Assembly (NCBI GenBank): GCA_949316235.1
Contig: OX438741.1
Location: 13,021,124 to 13,085,123 of the forward strand
Direction: 5' to 3'
Length of the DNA stretch: 64,000 nt
Source: Oegoconia quadripuncta
Taxonomy: Eukaryota > Arthropoda > Insecta > Lepidoptera > Autostichidae
Made by a program: the position numbers and the translations under genes. The first letter of the stretch is position 1, and each line of letters begins with the position of its first letter. Under the pieces are notes generated by a model. The model was not told where the DNA came from. It made no database searches and was given only the letters and a program-made list of their open reading frames with translations. Of this stretch, positions 61,310-64,000 are shown in pieces.

Positions 61310-61405
61310 ATTGGTCTAAAAATTATAAAAGCGAAAGTTTGGATCTATATTTGTTTCTTGTCTAATCACGTTGAACCGGATGAACGGATTTGGATGAAAT
61401 ATGCT
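61310..61405 (+). repeat. Helitron-like 5' fragment
   Basis: AATTATAAAAGCGAAAGTTT then AACGGATTTGGATGAAATAT, cut off by the SINE-alpha that starts at 61408. Confidence 0.5.
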
Positions 61406-61407
61406 CA

Positions 61408-61693
61408 ATGGGTTTGTACTTGACCTCAATCACAGCTGATGTTAAGTGAAGATGAGGTCGGTCATTTGGGGGACTAGCTATCTTATCTTTGACACCTGAA
61501 ACACAACAATGCTATTAACATTGCTGCTTGGCGGCAGATTTAGATAAGATGGTGGTAGCTCGCCAGGCGGACATTTAAAATGCCCTACCACCAACAAAAC
61601 CGAGTACTTAAAACATGTACCCCGTTGGGGATCGAACCCGCGAACTCCCAATCGTAAACCCAATGTTGTTTACATTGAGCCACGGAGGCGGCG
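61408..61693 (-). repeat. SINE-alpha with deletion
   Basis: GGTTTGTACTTGACCTCAAT, then a gap (GAGGTCGGTCATTTGGGGG), then through GGGGATCGAACCCGCGAAC to CCACGGAGGCGG. Confidence 0.82.
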
Positions 61694-62129
61694 ATGGTGA
61701 TGACGTCAAGTATGTATCCATTTCCCCTTCTGACTCACCTCACTACCAAACCACATTGCCAGTAGTGCCGTCTAAGTTCAGTTGTGTACTGCCCAATATT
61801 AGTACTACAATACTTACATCATCCGATCATGCATTCTCAAAATTAAAAGAAATACAAAACTCAATAAAATAATGATTATGTCCCGGCTCTTGCATTAGGT
61901 CCCGACCCTCATAGTAGATAAGTACTTTAATATACCTACTAAATTATTTGAATGTTCGAAAAAAAAAACGCGTGCTCGTGACAGGGACATGATTTATTTG
62001 ACACCGCTTTTATTAGGTAGGCGTCATTTTTCCTCCACGTCGACGCACAAATCTCATATTAAAATGAATTGTAGATACGATATACTCAGGTGAGTGCTCA
62101 TACCAATATGTAGGTAACGAATCCAGGTA

Positions 62130-62390
62130 AGTCCTCAACACTGGGTCTGCGTAGTCCATTATGGCCTACTCCAGTCCCTGGACTTAACCCGCTGATTCGG
62201 ATGCCACGCCATTTTACAATAAATAATGAAATATAAAAAACTATTTATAATATTAAAACCAGTTTTTAAAAGAGCAACTCGTCGAGTTTCTTGCATGTTC
62301 TTCTGAGGGGGAAATTGCAATTGGAACAAGCAGTAGCTTAAAAAATATAAAGTACAAAGCATTTTTGACTTTGACTTTACTCTGTGTGAG
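62130..62390 (+). mobile_element. LINE-A 3' UTR
   Basis: GGACTTAACCCGCTGATTCG, AAGAGCAACTCGTCGAGTTT and a CATTTTTGACTTTGACTTTA tail. Confidence 0.65.
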
Positions 62391-62414
62391 GACATGTTCA
62401 TGGCATGGCATAGT

Positions 62415-62560
62415 AGTGTTCCCGGTTGTCATAGATAAGATAGCCAGTCCCCTAAATATCAACAAATTTGGGGGACTGGCTATATCTATGATGAAACCGC
62501 AACGGGTTTCCGGGTCAGTACATTATCTTCGGCCTCATCTTCACTTAACATCAGGTACCC
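62415..62560 (+). repeat. SINE-alpha tail with internal inverted duplication
   Basis: GATAAGATAGCCAGTCCCCT is followed within 20 bp by its inverse GGGGGACTGGCTATATC, then the tail resumes (GGGTTTCCGGGTCAGTAC). Confidence 0.6.
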
Positions 62561-62564
62561 GAAA

Positions 62565-63470
62565 ACCATAATCCCCTTTCCTGGGGCAGTCATGACTTGA
62601 TGATAGGGTAATAGGTACCAAGCTTCATTTTTGGAACGATTTCGTTCAAGGTTAATCAAGATACTGGCCTAGAATGTATAATGAAGCCTTACCTTACATT
62701 AAGGGTATAACCATACCATATTAAAAATTGCACCGTGGATTTTCCAGGAAGTCTGCTCCTGTTCAGACGAGTCCGTCATGTAGCTAACGATGGTTTCTGA
62801 TGACATTGAATATAGCCAAGAGGCCACTGACAACTGACGGACCACGATCTCCGTATAATATCAACAATCTGGTGGAAAATATTCCCTTTTCTTCCCTCAA
62901 GAGAGTAGGAATAATCCACTCTTCCTGTGGGTGTCGTAAAGACAACTAAGGGATCATGAATGTAACAATATGAACCAGTGATAGTCAGCCGCTGCTGCTT
63001 TTTAGGGGGCTACGTGCCTATGACGCCTCACAGACACATATCCCCCCAAAAAACCTGCGAACGTGATATGTGCCCACCCCAATGCCACTTGACTATAATG
63101 TTCAACTGACCGTTCGGACGAACTCTGACGTCAAGTGGAGATAAACCTATTACTGAAGTATGCTAACACGCCATAAATATTTTATTAGTTTGTCCAGCAA
63201 GTTTAACTCGTTGTTGGATGAGGTCAAAGTTTCCGGATTGCAGATACGGACACAATATCCTATACTGGGAAGTATCGTGTACGCATAGGATGCCCACCTA
63301 ACTTTACTGGGTAGGTAAACTTTCCATATGGAACACAGCAAAGCCTCTCCACTTCTCGCGATCTGAATTAGGTCATCTGTTTACCCCATGGGTGGATGTT
63401 TCACGCTGCGGTTGCCAGTGCGTGGTCACGACTCTAGAGCTGCAATGAGTCAGCGGCCATCCGTTCTTCG
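62565..63470. other. No recognised gene
   Basis: Intergenic sequence; a CTCTTCCTGTGGGTGTCG piece at 62920 belongs to the CCCGTCTCTTCC repeat family. Confidence 0.4.
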
Positions 63471-63474
63471 AGAT

Positions 63475-63712
63475 ATAAATAAATAAATATTTCGAACACT
63501 TACACCAATCATCTAGTCCCAAACTAAGCAAAGCTTGTGCTATGGATACTAGATAACGGATAAACATACATAAATATTTATATAAAAATTCATGACTCGG
63601 GAATAAATGTGCGTATTCATCACACAAACATTTACCACTCGCGGGATTCGAATCCGCAACCGTTGGTTTCGCTGACAGGGTCACTATCCACTACACCAAC
63701 TGGTCGTCAAAT
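63475..63712 (-). repeat. SINE-beta2, full length
   Basis: From AAATAAATAAATATTTCGAA (tail) and CATCTAGTCCCAAACTAAGC through GCGGGATTCGAATCCGCAAC (reverse B box) to CACTACACCAACTGGTCGTC. Confidence 0.8.
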
Positions 63713-63714
63713 GT

Positions 63715-64000
63715 ACCCATCACAAGCCACTTCATTCACTAATTTGCCGACCTATGTCATTGATTTTCGTTTTTCTACAAATTTCCTCATTCGTGATTCG
63801 GTATCGTAGTGATACGCCGAGCATCTCCATCTCCAAAGCTCGTATTCTGACCTAAATCTTTATTATGATACCCATAGTTAGAGTCCATCACTGGTAATAC
63901 GTATTGATTAAAGACTTTCGTCTTGAAGCCCTGAAGTATTTTGGATAAGAAAACGTTACGCAGTTTCCCGTAAGCTGTCCATCCGAGTTGAGTTCAACTC
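63715..64000. other. No recognised feature
   Basis: Window end; no shared repeat or exon seen. Confidence 0.4.

Noticed and set aside
61689..61872. Open frame ending TTILTSSDHAFSKLKEIQNS, possible exon
   Set aside because: It looks mildly protein-like, but its start lies in a SINE-alpha head and no acceptor or partner exon was found.

Overview
The window looks like nuclear DNA of a moth or butterfly (Lepidoptera). This is inferred from intron-exon structure with GT..AG junctions and from repeat types I associate with Lepidoptera: several tRNA-derived SINE families, a 5S-rRNA-derived SINE, R1-type and jockey-type non-LTR retrotransposon pieces, and many small inverted-repeat DNA elements. The sequence does not prove the species or order. 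There is no bacterial-style gene organisation.

Only one host gene is well supported. It is a seven-exon, plus-strand gene running from the ATG at 14765 to the stop at 45782. It encodes a 460-residue, 12-helix sugar-porter (SLC2/Tret1-like) membrane protein. All seven exons join in frame, every junction is GT..AG, and an in-frame stop lies just upstream of the ATG. Several signature motifs of the family are altered or missing: the TM7 QxxSG motif, the TM10 GPxPW motif and the second GRR. It is therefore probably a divergent transporter paralogue. Its introns (3.0, 1.3, 11.6, 8.2, 3.9 and 1.7 kb) are largely mobile-element DNA.

Layout. 1-14.7 kb: intergenic repeats, including a 5'-truncated R1-like LINE with a 14-bp target duplication (10002-10906) and a LINE nested inside another LINE (8.8-9.6 kb). 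14.7-45.8 kb: the transporter gene. Intron 3 holds a three-part nest, with a small TA-target element (22107-25633) invaded by an intact mariner-like transposon (22226-24345, 353-residue transposase) and by an 879-bp element with an 8-bp target duplication (24543-25421). Introns 4 to 6 hold further MITEs and nested SINEs. 45.8-64 kb: intergenic. The standout is a 3,670-bp unit (49054-52723) with 38-bp terminal inverted repeats, a 4-bp target duplication, and two subterminal arrays with the same 43-bp period that echo the terminal repeat. It also carries a decayed jockey-type LINE. The rest is SINEs, LINE tails and microsatellites.

Family labels used below (alpha, beta, gamma SINE; LINE-A, LINE-B; element X; MITE-A) are local names for repeats recognised by comparing copies within this window; they are not database names.
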